DNA of 7,956 nt from Ignavibacteria bacterium. GTDB taxonomy: Bacteria > Bacteroidota > Ignavibacteria > Ignavibacteriales > Melioribacteraceae. Positions 1 to 6,926 of this stretch are shown in pieces. Where the stretch lies: the NCBI GenBank assembly GCA_027347805.1, contig DAIEQP010000394.1, forward strand, positions 1-7,956. The letters run 5' to 3'. The position numbers and the translations under genes were made by a program. Position 1 is the stretch's first letter. Every line of letters begins with the position of its first letter. The notes under the pieces are model-generated. The model had not been told where the DNA came from and searched no databases. It worked only from the letters and a program-made list of their open reading frames with translations.

Positions 1-14
1 ATATAGGAGAAAAA

Positions 15-173
15 ATGTTTAATCAAGAAATTATAAACAATTTTTGGAATGCGATCGTTATTACAGGGAAGGGAATGCTTGGTATTTTTATTTTTATGGG
101 ACTTTTTTATTTGTTAATTGTTGCGCTCGATAAATTATTCCCGATGAGTGTTGATGAATTGAGAGAAAAATAG
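15..173 (+). CDS. Small OadG-like membrane subunit (transmembrane part of a decarboxylase gamma chain)
   Basis: A 52-residue protein with a good ribosome site (AGGAGA at 5-10, four bases before the ATG). A short polar N-terminus is followed by one hydrophobic helix at about residues 19-38, starting with a Gly-Lys-Gly-Met turn and ending in LDKLFP, then a short charged tail. This Gly-Met, long hydrophobic, Lys-Leu-Phe-Pro layout is that of the OAD_gamma family (the OadG-related small transporter subunits), which anchor the carboxyltransferase and biotin carrier to the Na+-pumping beta subunit in the inner membrane. The usual soluble tail is absent, but a matching soluble piece lacking a helix is encoded at 2703-2948. 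A terminator follows 14 bases after the stop, so this is the last gene of a + strand unit whose upstream part lies outside the window. Family assignment is by pattern only; another single-pass small protein is possible. Confidence 0.6.
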   Translation: MFNQEIINNFWNAIVITGKGMLGIFIFMGLFYLLIVALDKLFPMSVDELREK

Positions 174-187
174 ATCGCTTTAAAATA

Positions 188-214
188 GAAAAGCTCCAGT
201 TACAGGAGCTTTTC
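188..214. terminator. Bidirectional rho-independent terminator
   Basis: A perfect 10-bp stem (GAAAAGCTCC with GGAGCTTTTC) closes a 7-base loop and is flanked by T-rich sequence on the right and A-rich sequence on the left. It can stop transcription from the + strand small membrane gene (ending at 173) and from the - strand terC gene (ending at 233), which converge here. Confidence 0.85.
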
Positions 215-232
215 TTTCCTAAAAATCTCTTC

Positions 233-1159
233 TTAATGTTTTGTTTTTTCCTTAATTATTACCGATGCCACAATTGAAACTGCAAGCGTGCCGATAATTA
301 TCAAAAGCGAAAGTTGCACAGGAATGTGAACCCACATTGTAATCAACATTTTTACTCCAATAAAGAAAAGTATAAATGAAATTCCATATTTGAGAAAGCG
401 GAAAAGATTCAGCAGACCTGCAAGTGCAAAGAATAATGATCTTAATCCCAGCACAGCAAACAAGTTTGATGTTATTGCAATAAAAGAATCCTGTGTTATT
501 GCAAGAACAGCTGGAATAGAATCTATTGCGAAAATTAAATCCGTTGATTCAACGAGAATTAAGGTTATTAGCGCAAGTGTTGCGTATTTCTTTTTCTCAT
601 GCTTTACAAAAAAATGACCGGTACCTGTTTTAGTATCTACCGGAAAAAATTTTTTTGTCATTTTGATGAAGAAATTTTTCTCGGGATTTATGTCTTTATG
701 TTCGGAGAATGACATTTTATATGCGGTATAAATCAGGATTACACCGAAGATGTAAAGTATGAAACTGAAATGACGTATCAGTTCAACGCCGGCCAGAATA
801 AATATAATTCTTAAAACTACAGCGCCGATAATTCCCCATTTCAAAATCCTAGGTCTGTTTGATGATTCAACAGACATTACCTGGAATATCATTATAAACA
901 CAAAAAGGTTATCTACTGATAATGAATATTCAATAAGGTAAGCGGCAAAAAATTCAAATGCTTTTTCTTTTCCCTGCGGAAAATAAAAATAGAGAAATAT
1001 TGCGAACAATATTGCCACAGAGAACCAGAGCCCCGACCAGAAGAATGCTGTCTTAACTTTCAATTCTCCTTTGCGGTGACTTGTAATAGACATATCTATT
1101 GCAAATATTATTATAAATATGAGTGAGAACACAATCCAGAATATATATTCGTTTCCCAT
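233..1159 (-). CDS. terC: TerC/Alx-family integral membrane protein, canonical copy (terC1)
   Basis: 308 residues, close in length to the Alx branch of TerC, with about nine hydrophobic segments and an inner-membrane location. The two family signatures are intact: EYSLSVDNLFVF at 77-88 (Glu77, Asp83) and VESTDLIFAIDSIPA at 203-217 (Glu204, Asp207, Asp213). GLRSLFF at 238-244 keeps the usual Arg240. The family is linked to Mn2+ export, metallation of exported proteins and, in plasmid versions, tellurite resistance; the substrate here is inferred, not shown. The start is supported by AAAGG a few bases upstream. The gene has its own promoter space (1160-1226) because terC2 upstream ends at a terminator, so it is probably monocistronic. 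It is a full-length, gap-free paralogue of the 1261-2214 gene. No yybP-ykoY (Mn2+) riboswitch is visible ahead of it. Confidence 0.95.
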   Translation of the reverse strand: MGNEYIFWIVFSLIFIIIFAIDMSITSHRKGELKVKTAFFWSGLWFSVAILFAIFLYFYFPQGKEKAFEFFAAYLIEYSLSVDNLFVFIMIFQVMSVESSNRPRILKWGIIGAVVLRIIFILAGVELIRHFSFILYIFGVILIYTAYKMSFSEHKDINPEKNFFIKMTKKFFPVDTKTGTGHFFVKHEKKKYATLALITLILVESTDLIFAIDSIPAVLAITQDSFIAITSNLFAVLGLRSLFFALAGLLNLFRFLKYGISFILFFIGVKMLITMWVHIPVQLSLLIIIGTLAVSIVASVIIKEKTKH

Positions 1160-1183
1160 GAATGCCTTTGATTTGTTACTATG

Positions 1184-1214
1184 CGAATTTACGAGAAAGG
1201 TTAATAATTCAAAA
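1184..1214 (-). promoter_or_regulatory. Possible promoter of terC1
   Basis: On the - strand TTTTG (1210-1214) is followed after 18 bases by TAAATTCG (1184-1191), resembling the Bacteroidota -33/-7 pattern (TTTG, then TAnnTTTG). It lies about 25 bases before the terC1 start and just downstream of the terC2 terminator, where a promoter is needed. It is a consensus match only, and AT-rich DNA gives many such matches. Confidence 0.3.
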
Positions 1215-1226
1215 TGAGACGGGTGG

Positions 1227-1255
1227 AAAAGAAAACTCCGGCATAGCCGGAGTTT
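1227..1255 (-). terminator. Rho-independent terminator after terC2
   Basis: A perfect 10-bp stem, AAACTCCGGC (1233-1242) with GCCGGAGTTT (1246-1255), has a 3-base loop and, read on the - strand, a T-rich run at 1227-1235. It starts 5 bases after the terC2 stop and marks the end of the propionyl-CoA/terC2 transcription unit. Confidence 0.88.
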
Positions 1256-1260
1256 ATCAA

Positions 1261-2214
1261 TTATTCGTTTCTTTCTTTTACTTTAACCGGTTCCAGTTTC
1301 TTTTCTTTGATCAAAACAGATGAAATTATAGCAATAAATAATGTAAATACAATGAATCCAAGCGATGAAGCAATACTGATTTGATACCACCCGGAAATAA
1401 GCATTTTAGCGCCAACAAAGAAGAGGATTACAGCAACACCGTTTTTAAGATAACGGAACATGTGCATAATTCCTTCGAGCGCAAAGAAAAGAGATACGAG
1501 TCCAAGTACGGCAAAAACATTTGATGTAATTACAATAAATGTATCCTGCGTTATACCAATAATTGCCGGTATTGAATCAATTGCAAAAACAATGTCTGTC
1601 GTTCCAATTAAAAGAAAAATTAGGAAGAGCGTTGTAACATGGCGTTTACCCTTTATCTTGGAAAAGAATTTGAAAGTATTCTGATTGTAATCGACGGGAT
1701 AATATTTTGATACTGTTTTGTAAAAATAATTTTTCTCAGGCTCAATTTCGGAATCTTCCATGAAAATCATTTTGTATGCTGTATACAGAAGCAGCGCACC
1801 AAAAATGTAAATGAAAAAATGAAAACGGTGAATTAATTCTACGCCGAAAATTATAAAAACGATTCGCAGCACAATTGATAGCAGAATTCCAATCTTGAGC
1901 ATTTTGGGCTGGTTGAAATCTGTAATTCCCATAACTGTAAAAATCATTACAAATACAAAAAGATTATCCACAGAAAGAGAATACTCGGTAAGATAGCCGG
2001 CGATGAATTCAAAAGATTTTGCGTGTCCGTTCGGATAAAAAAAGTAAACTGCCAAACCATAAATCAGCGCGGTAGAGATCCATACCATCGTCCACATTAA
2101 CGCTGTTTTTATATTAATTGCTGTCTTCCTTTTATTTGTTATCATGAAATCAATACTAAATACAAGGAAGAAAATAAAAACGAATGCAATCCAGAAAATT
2201 ATTTGTGTGTTCAT
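1261..2214 (-). CDS. terC: TerC/Alx-family membrane protein, diverged paralogue (terC2)
   Basis: 317 residues that align to terC1 without gaps through the second signature, with a longer charged C-terminal tail (about 303-317). The first signature EYSLSVDNLFVF (77-88) is identical to terC1. The second reads IGTTDIVFAIDSIPA (203-217): Asp207 and Asp213 remain, but the usual Glu204 is Gly. The usual Arg240 is Val (GLVSLFF), and position 247, Ala in terC1, is Glu (FFALEG). These changes in membrane segments suggest a different ion or mechanism from terC1; that is inference. The start lies 35 bases after the biotin-carrier stop with no clear Shine-Dalgarno site and no terminator between, so co-transcription with the propionyl-CoA genes is likely. 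The unit ends at the hairpin at 1227-1255. Confidence 0.93.
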   Translation of the reverse strand: MNTQIIFWIAFVFIFFLVFSIDFMITNKRKTAINIKTALMWTMVWISTALIYGLAVYFFYPNGHAKSFEFIAGYLTEYSLSVDNLFVFVMIFTVMGITDFNQPKMLKIGILLSIVLRIVFIIFGVELIHRFHFFIYIFGALLLYTAYKMIFMEDSEIEPEKNYFYKTVSKYYPVDYNQNTFKFFSKIKGKRHVTTLFLIFLLIGTTDIVFAIDSIPAIIGITQDTFIVITSNVFAVLGLVSLFFALEGIMHMFRYLKNGVAVILFFVGAKMLISGWYQISIASSLGFIVFTLFIAIISSVLIKEKKLEPVKVKERNE

Positions 2215-2249
2215 ATAAAACTCATTTGTTCAAAAATTGTTAGTTAGAA

Positions 2250-2693
2250 TTAGTTCCCGATTTCAATCAAAATATCTCCTTCAAGAACGGAATCTCTTGG
2301 ATTAACCTTAATTGAACTAACAACTCCTTCTTTGTCGGAATTAATGTTGTTTTCCATTTTCATTGCTTCCAATGTAAGGAGTTTGTTGCCCACGGATACT
2401 TTGTCTCCAACTTTAACATGAATTGAAATTATTGTCCCCGGCAGAGGAGATTTAATAAATCCAACACCTTTTGGTGCAGCCGGAGGAGCTGTTTTAATCA
2501 TTACTCCATCGATATCTGTAGATGGGGTAGCGACTGAACGAACGAGTTTTGGAGTTTTGGACTGCTGAATTTTTTTATCAACTTCTACAGTGAATTTTTT
2601 ACCGTTAACATTAACTTCGGCAACGTTGTCTTCAATTGTCATTATATCTACGTCATAAACATTTTCATTAATCTTCAATTTATATTTTCTCAT
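2250..2693 (-). CDS. mmdC: Biotin carboxyl carrier subunit of methylmalonyl-CoA decarboxylase / propionyl-CoA carboxylase
   Basis: 147 residues. The N-terminal part (1-40) is a small beta-rich region starting MRKYKLKINENVYDV, typical of carrier subunits of biotin decarboxylases. A Pro/Ala/Thr-containing linker follows (about 45-75), then a biotinyl-lipoyl domain (77-147). The biotin attachment motif EAMKMEN (109-115) puts biotin on Lys112, and the upstream SPLPGTI (82-88) is the usual start of the domain. The protein shuttles carboxyl groups between the carboxyltransferase (2957-4516) and either a Na+-pumping beta subunit or a biotin carboxylase. Its ribosome site (GAGGTG) overlaps the end of the OadG-like gene 9 bases upstream, a sign of translational coupling. 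The separate short gene, rather than fusion to a biotin carboxylase, fits a decarboxylase-type complex. Confidence 0.93.
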   Translation of the reverse strand: MRKYKLKINENVYDVDIMTIEDNVAEVNVNGKKFTVEVDKKIQQSKTPKLVRSVATPSTDIDGVMIKTAPPAAPKGVGFIKSPLPGTIISIHVKVGDKVSVGNKLLTLEAMKMENNINSDKEGVVSSIKVNPRDSVLEGDILIEIGN

Positions 2694-2702
2694 TATGCAC
2701 CT

Positions 2703-2948
2703 CTATCTTCTTGGATATTGTCTAAGTCCATAAATTTTTGAACTCCAGGGTGAATATGGACGAACGACTTTTTGAATTGTTAACACCATGTTTTCATAAT
2801 CGCTGCTTGCCTGAAGATATAAATTCAGAGCAACACCTATTGCAGCAACTATTTCTTCTTCTGATTCGTTTTCAACTATTTGTTCTTCAATTTCCTGTTT
2901 TGCAGGAATTATAATCTCTTCACTATTTTTCTTTTTAAAGATGCCCAT
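2703..2948 (-). CDS. OadG-family C-terminal soluble domain without its membrane helix
   Basis: 81 residues. A polar, Glu-rich N-terminus (1-30) starts MGIFKKK. It is followed by a helix-like EEIVAAIGVALNLYL (31-45) and a tail VLTIQKVVRP then YSPWSSKIYGLRQ (65-77). The last two blocks match, from memory, the C-terminal part of Bacteroidota-type OadG gamma subunits. The N-terminal transmembrane helix that OadG normally has is missing: nothing here is hydrophobic for long enough. The start is well supported (GGAGG four bases before the ATG), and the stretch upstream is the end of the carboxyltransferase gene 8 bases away, so the helix was not missed through a wrong start. It probably acts as an assembly or linker subunit in the carboxyltransferase/biotin-carrier complex. 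The small membrane gene at 15-173 may supply the missing anchor. Confidence 0.75.
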   Translation of the reverse strand: MGIFKKKNSEEIIIPAKQEIEEQIVENESEEEIVAAIGVALNLYLQASSDYENMVLTIQKVVRPYSPWSSKIYGLRQYPRR

Positions 2949-2956
2949 ACTGCCTC

Positions 2957-4516
2957 CTACAATGGAATGTTTGAATGTTTTTTTGGAGGATTCACATCTT
3001 TCTTTGTGGCAAGAGACTGAAGAGCTCTGATAATTCTGAATCTGGTGTTGCGAGGTTCAATTACATCATCAATATAACCATAACGTGCAGCTACATAAGG
3101 ATTGGCGAATTTTCTTTTGTATTCTTCTTCCTTCTCATTAATAAATTTAGTTTTTGCGTCGGCATCTTCAATTGCAGCAATCTCTCTTTGATTTAAAACT
3201 TCAACGGCGCCGCGAGGACCCATTACAGCGATTTCAGCCGTAGGCCAAGCGTAATTCAAATCACCTCGTAAATGTTTTGAACCCATAACATCGTAAGCGC
3301 CGCCATAAGCTTTTCGAAGTATTACAGTTACTTTCGGAACAGTAGCTTCTCCATATGCAAAAAGAAGTTTAGCACCGTGTAAAATTATTCCGCCATATTC
3401 CTGTGTTGTTCCCGGAAGAAATCCCGGAACATCAACTAGAGTTACAATTGGAATATTGAATGCATCACAGAAGCGAACAAAGCGTGCAGCCTTTCTTGAA
3501 GCATTTATATCTAATACTCCTGCAAGGTAATTTGGCTGGTTTGCGACAATACCTATCGGCATTCCATTCATCCTTGCGAAACCTGTTATAATATTTGGTG
3601 CAAAATGACGTGCGACTTCCATAAATTCATGGTAATCAGTTATAGCATGAATTACTTCTTTCATATCGTACGGTTTATTAGCACTCTCGGGAATTATTTC
3701 ATTCAGCACATCTTCTAATCTATCAATCGGATCATCGCAGGGAGACAATGGTGGATCTTCCAAATTATTTTGAGGCAGGTAGCTGAGAAGTTTTCTTACT
3801 AACAAAATTCCTTCCTGTTCATCTTCTGCAACAAAATGTGTAGCACCTGATTTAGAACCATGAATCATCGCACCGCCAAGTTCTTCATCTGTTACAACTT
3901 CTCCAGTAACAGTTTTAACAACCTTTGGCCCGGTTACAAACATGTAGCTGGTATTTCTTGTCATTATAGTAAAATCAGTTAAGGCAGGGGAATAGACAGC
4001 GCCGCCAGCACATGGCCCGAAGATAGCGGAGATCTGTGGAACCACACCGCTTGCCATAATATTGCGTTGGAAAATATCAGCATAACCGCCAAGACTTTTA
4101 ACTCCCTCCTGAATTCTTGCCCCGCCGCTGTCATTAATACCAATTACAGGAGCTCCAACTTTAGTTGCCTTATCCATTACCTTACAGATTTTCTGCGCAT
4201 ACATTTCAGAAAGTGAACCGCCGAAGACAGTAAAATCCTGTGAGAAAACGTAAACCAGTCTGCCATCAATTGTTCCATAACCAGTTATAACGCCATCGGA
4301 GAGAAATCTTTGTTTTTCCAGACCAAAATCATGAGTGCGGTGAGAAACGAACATATCAAATTCTTCAAAGCTGCCTTCGTCAAGAAGCATTTCAATTCTT
4401 TCTCGCGCGGTAAATTTACCTTTCTCATGCTGTGTCTGAATTTTTTGTTCGCCACCGCCGAGCTTAGCTTTTTGACGCATATTTAACAGTTCTTGAATTT
4501 TTTCTTGAATTAACAT
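2957..4516 (-). CDS. mmdA: Methylmalonyl-CoA decarboxylase alpha / propionyl-CoA carboxylase beta (carboxyltransferase)
   Basis: 519 residues, the normal length for this family, with both crotonase-like halves. The N-half carries NDSGGARIQEG (128-138) and the oxyanion-hole stretch FGPCAGGAVYSP (166-177). The C-half carries DVPGFLPGTTQEYGG (362-376) and RKAYGGAYDVMGSKH (401-415). Asp409 in GGAYDVM is the residue that favours propionyl-CoA over acetyl-CoA in related enzymes. The C-terminus ends in KKHSNIPL, a typical family ending. It transfers carboxyl between biotin and propionyl-CoA/methylmalonyl-CoA in the cytoplasm. GGAGG lies five bases before the ATG. Genes for the OadG-like piece and the biotin carrier follow at 8- and 9-base spacings, as in decarboxylase operons. 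Direction in the cell (decarboxylase or carboxylase) cannot be decided without knowing whether OadB or a biotin carboxylase is present. Confidence 0.96.
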   Translation of the reverse strand: MLIQEKIQELLNMRQKAKLGGGEQKIQTQHEKGKFTARERIEMLLDEGSFEEFDMFVSHRTHDFGLEKQRFLSDGVITGYGTIDGRLVYVFSQDFTVFGGSLSEMYAQKICKVMDKATKVGAPVIGINDSGGARIQEGVKSLGGYADIFQRNIMASGVVPQISAIFGPCAGGAVYSPALTDFTIMTRNTSYMFVTGPKVVKTVTGEVVTDEELGGAMIHGSKSGATHFVAEDEQEGILLVRKLLSYLPQNNLEDPPLSPCDDPIDRLEDVLNEIIPESANKPYDMKEVIHAITDYHEFMEVARHFAPNIITGFARMNGMPIGIVANQPNYLAGVLDINASRKAARFVRFCDAFNIPIVTLVDVPGFLPGTTQEYGGIILHGAKLLFAYGEATVPKVTVILRKAYGGAYDVMGSKHLRGDLNYAWPTAEIAVMGPRGAVEVLNQREIAAIEDADAKTKFINEKEEEYKRKFANPYVAARYGYIDDVIEPRNTRFRIIRALQSLATKKDVNPPKKHSNIPL

Positions 4517-4544
4517 TAAACCTCCGTTTAGTGTAGAGTTAAGA

Positions 4545-4584
4545 ATGCATAGTAATGAACAATTGTGTCATTCCACTTTTGCAT
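4545..4584. repeat. Imperfect inverted repeat between the epimerase and carboxyltransferase genes
   Basis: Three arm pairs line up: ATGCA (4545-4549) with TGCAT (4580-4584), AGT (4551-4553) with ACT (4575-4577), and AATGA (4554-4558) with TCATT (4568-4572). They are separated by 1- and 2-base bulges, and the loop holds the palindrome ACAATTGT (4559-4566). It sits in the 89-base gap inside the operon and has no T-run, so it is not a standard terminator. It could be an mRNA processing or stability hairpin; chance pairing in AT-rich DNA is possible. Confidence 0.4.
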
Positions 4585-4605
4585 GCTTGATGTTATTGTA
4601 TCTAT

Positions 4606-5007
4606 TTATTTTTCACAAAGTTCTGTTAAAACGCCTCCGGTAAATTTGGGATGCAGAAATGCGATGTTTAATCCTTCCGCCCCTTTGCGCGGCTGTTTAT
4701 CTATCAATTGAATGCCTTTGGATTCTGCTTCTTTCAGAGATTCATCAATTTTGTTTACTGCAAATGCAAGGTGATGAATACCTTCTCCTTTTTTCTCTAT
4801 AAATTTTCCGATTGGTCCTTCCGGTTCTGTTGATTCAAGCAATTCAATTTTAGTTTGACCAACCATAAAAAAAGCTGTCTTTACTTTTTGATCTTTGACT
4901 TCTTCGATTGAATAACATTTTAATCCGAGAACATTTTCATAATACTTAATCGATTCTTCTAAATTTTTAACTGCAATTCCAATATGCTCTATGTGTGATA
5001 TTTCCAT
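4606..5007 (-). CDS. mce: Methylmalonyl-CoA epimerase
   Basis: 133 residues, standard length for this member of the vicinal-oxygen-chelate (glyoxalase) superfamily, with two beta-alpha-beta-beta-beta repeats. Family patterns are clear: HIEHIGIAVKNLEE at the start, KIELLE (53-58), GEGIHHLAF (74-82), AFLHPKFTGGVLTELCE (116-132). By family comparison the divalent-metal ligands are His8, Glu55, His79 and Glu129. The enzyme interconverts (2R)- and (2S)-methylmalonyl-CoA in the cytoplasm, joining the mutase (which handles the R form) to the carboxyltransferase (S form). The gene lies between those two partners, 43 bases after the mutase stop, with a ribosome site (AGAGGA) about five bases before the ATG. 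All the expected ligands are present and nothing looks damaged. Confidence 0.95.
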   Translation of the reverse strand: MEISHIEHIGIAVKNLEESIKYYENVLGLKCYSIEEVKDQKVKTAFFMVGQTKIELLESTEPEGPIGKFIEKKGEGIHHLAFAVNKIDESLKEAESKGIQLIDKQPRKGAEGLNIAFLHPKFTGGVLTELCEK

Positions 5008-5050
5008 TTCTTCCTCTTTTAATTCTTCGTTTTCAATTATTGATTCTCAA

Positions 5051-6730
5051 TTAAATAATTACTTGTTCTTTGTACTCTCCAAACACTTCTCGCATTGTAT
5101 TGCAGATTTCTCCAATGCTGGCATAATTTTTAACAGCATCAAGAATGAAAGGCATAAGGTTGTTGTCACCCTGCGCTGCATCTTTTAAAGAAACCAACTT
5201 TGCTTTTACTTCTTCTGTATTTCTTTGTGAACGAACTTCATTTAAGAATTTAATCTGGTCCCGCTGAATGGTCTCATCAATTTTAAGGAGCCCTGTCGGT
5301 TCGGATTCTTTAATCTGGAATTTATTAACACCGACAACAATTCTTTCATTTCGTTCAACTTCCTGCTGAAAGCGGTAAGCGGATTTTTGTATTTCTGTCT
5401 GCATGTAGCCTGCTTCAATTGCACTTGGCGCGCCGCCCATAGAATCAACTTTGCTGATGTATTCAAGCGCTTCTTTTTCTATCTGGTCTGTTAATGATTC
5501 AACATAATATGAACCAGCAAGGGGATCGATTGTGTTTATGACGCCACTTTCGTGCGCAACTACCTGCTGTGTTCGAAGAGCAATTCGAACAGAATCTTCA
5601 GTTGGAAGTGCAAGTGCTTCATCGCGTGAATTTGTATGAAGACTCTGCGTACCGCCAAGCACTGCGGCAAGTGTCTGAATAGTAACGCGAATTATATTGT
5701 TATCGACCTGCTGAGCTGTTAATGTTGATCCTGCTGTTTGAGTATGAAAGCGAAGCATCATCGATTTTTCTTTTTTAGCACCAAATCTTTCCTTCATTAT
5801 TTTTGCCCAGATTCTTCTTGCAGCTCTGTATTTAGCTACCTCTTCAAGCAAATCATTATGAGCATTAAAGAAAAATGATAGCTGACCTGCAAAAGCATCA
5901 ACATCCAAACCGGCTTTAATTGCTGCATCTACATATGCAATACCATCTGCCAAAGTAAAACCAACTTCCTGGGCTGCAGTTGAACCTGCTTCACGAATAT
6001 GATAACCCGAAATTGAAATTGTATTCCATTTAGGAACTTCTTTCGAACAGAATTCAAAAATGTTTGTAATCAAACGCATTGATGGTTTAGGAGGATAGAT
6101 ATATGTGCCGCGTGCAATGTATTCTTTTAAGATATCATTCTGAATTGTTCCTGAAATTTTATCTCTCGAGACACCCTGTTTCTCTGCAACAGCGATATAC
6201 ATTGCTAAAAGAACAGATGCCGGTGCATTTATTGTCATTGATGTAGAAACTTTATCGAGGGGAATTTTGTCGAAGAGAATTTCCATATCTGCCAGCGTAT
6301 CAATTGCAACACCAACTTTGCCTACTTCACCAAGCGACATCGGATCATCGCTATCGTATCCTATCTGGGTTGGTAAATCAAATGCAACCGATAAACCGCT
6401 CTGTCCCTGATCAAGCAAATAACGATATCTTTCATTTGATTCTTTTGCGGTTCCAAACCCGGCATATTGTCTCATTGTCCAGAATCTTCCTCTGTACATT
6501 GTAGGCTGAACACCGCGTGTAAACGGAAAAGATCCTGGAAATCCTATTTTTTCGTTGTAATTATTTTCATCTATATCGAGTGGTGTATAAAGCGGATTAA
6601 CCGGGTTAAATGATTGGGTAGTAAATTCTTTTTTCTGTTCAGGAATTTTTGCTGTTGATTTTAGATATGTATTATTATTCCAATTATTAAATGCCGACTG
6701 CACTTTTTCTTTAAGATCATTTGATGCCAT
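5051..6730 (-). CDS. mcmA1: Methylmalonyl-CoA mutase large (catalytic) subunit, split type without B12-binding domain
   Basis: 559 residues forming the substrate-binding TIM-barrel part of the mutase. The N-terminus carries PFTRGVQPTMYRGR (69-82) and FWTMRQYAGFGT (83-94). Tyr89, Arg207 (in IARGTYIYPP) and His244 (in SGYHIREAGS) fall at the same numbers as the catalytic and carboxylate-binding residues of the Propionibacterium enzyme. The Tyr/Arg pair points to methylmalonyl-CoA rather than isobutyryl-CoA, where Phe/Gln are found. The protein stops where single-chain mutases continue into the cobalamin domain: no DxHxxG motif is present. A separate small B12-binding subunit must be supplied from elsewhere. 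It is the first gene of the - strand operon, with AAGGA ahead of the ATG, and interconverts succinyl-CoA and (R)-methylmalonyl-CoA in the cytoplasm. Confidence 0.95.
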   Translation of the reverse strand: MASNDLKEKVQSAFNNWNNNTYLKSTAKIPEQKKEFTTQSFNPVNPLYTPLDIDENNYNEKIGFPGSFPFTRGVQPTMYRGRFWTMRQYAGFGTAKESNERYRYLLDQGQSGLSVAFDLPTQIGYDSDDPMSLGEVGKVGVAIDTLADMEILFDKIPLDKVSTSMTINAPASVLLAMYIAVAEKQGVSRDKISGTIQNDILKEYIARGTYIYPPKPSMRLITNIFEFCSKEVPKWNTISISGYHIREAGSTAAQEVGFTLADGIAYVDAAIKAGLDVDAFAGQLSFFFNAHNDLLEEVAKYRAARRIWAKIMKERFGAKKEKSMMLRFHTQTAGSTLTAQQVDNNIIRVTIQTLAAVLGGTQSLHTNSRDEALALPTEDSVRIALRTQQVVAHESGVINTIDPLAGSYYVESLTDQIEKEALEYISKVDSMGGAPSAIEAGYMQTEIQKSAYRFQQEVERNERIVVGVNKFQIKESEPTGLLKIDETIQRDQIKFLNEVRSQRNTEEVKAKLVSLKDAAQGDNNLMPFILDAVKNYASIGEICNTMREVFGEYKEQVII

Positions 6731-6793
6731 TCTTTTCCTTTTAATCTAATTTAACATACTTTGAGGGCAAGTAACGTGCCGCGCTTTAATTTT

Positions 6794-6834
6794 ATTATAT
6801 GTTGTTTTTATTGTTTAGATGCATATTTAGACAA
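6794..6834 (-). promoter_or_regulatory. Possible promoter region of the mutase operon
   Basis: Read on the - strand there is a perfect TATAAT (6794-6799) 64 bases before the mutase start but without a good -35 box. A TTGTCT (6829-6834) pairs at 18 bases with TAAAAA (6805-6810). Either could be the operon promoter. The 248-base gap 6731-6978 must hold both this promoter and that of the divergent tRNA. I see no cobalamin riboswitch box in it. Confidence 0.3.
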
Positions 6835-6926
6835 ATTTTGTAAATAAGTCACTTAATCCGTTCTCAATTGTTGGAAACTTATTTTTGTTATTGAAAAAGG
6901 GAAAAAAATATTTTTTAGGATAAGAC

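Noticed and set aside
390..617. + strand open frames over terC1 and terC2 (390-617, 1460-1684) and over the other genes (2975-3196, 4991-5188, 6304-6504, 7247-7480, 7585-7812)
   Set aside because: They lie antisense to well-supported genes, show no family motif, and are the usual shadows of AT-rich coding sequence.
1160..1232. Mn2+ (yybP-ykoY) riboswitch ahead of terC1
   Set aside because: The gap is short, is partly used by the terC2 terminator, and contains none of the paired motifs expected.
2211..2225. Four-codon leader ORF (ATGAGTTTTATATGA, - strand) whose stop overlaps the terC2 start
   Set aside because: It has no ribosome site and such short frames arise by chance; it is worth noting only because terC2 itself lacks a clear Shine-Dalgarno site.
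5242..5466. A 74-residue - strand frame inside the mutase gene
   Set aside because: It overlaps the conserved mutase coding region on the same strand in another frame and has no recognisable features.
5051..6730. Isobutyryl-CoA or 2-hydroxyisobutyryl-CoA mutase instead of methylmalonyl-CoA mutase
   Set aside because: Tyr89 and Arg207, which bind the methylmalonyl carboxylate, are both present, and the epimerase and carboxyltransferase neighbours fit methylmalonyl-CoA.
6766..6782. Small inverted repeat GGCA/TGCC ahead of the mutase as an operator
   Set aside because: Only four paired bases and no second copy; not distinguishable from chance.
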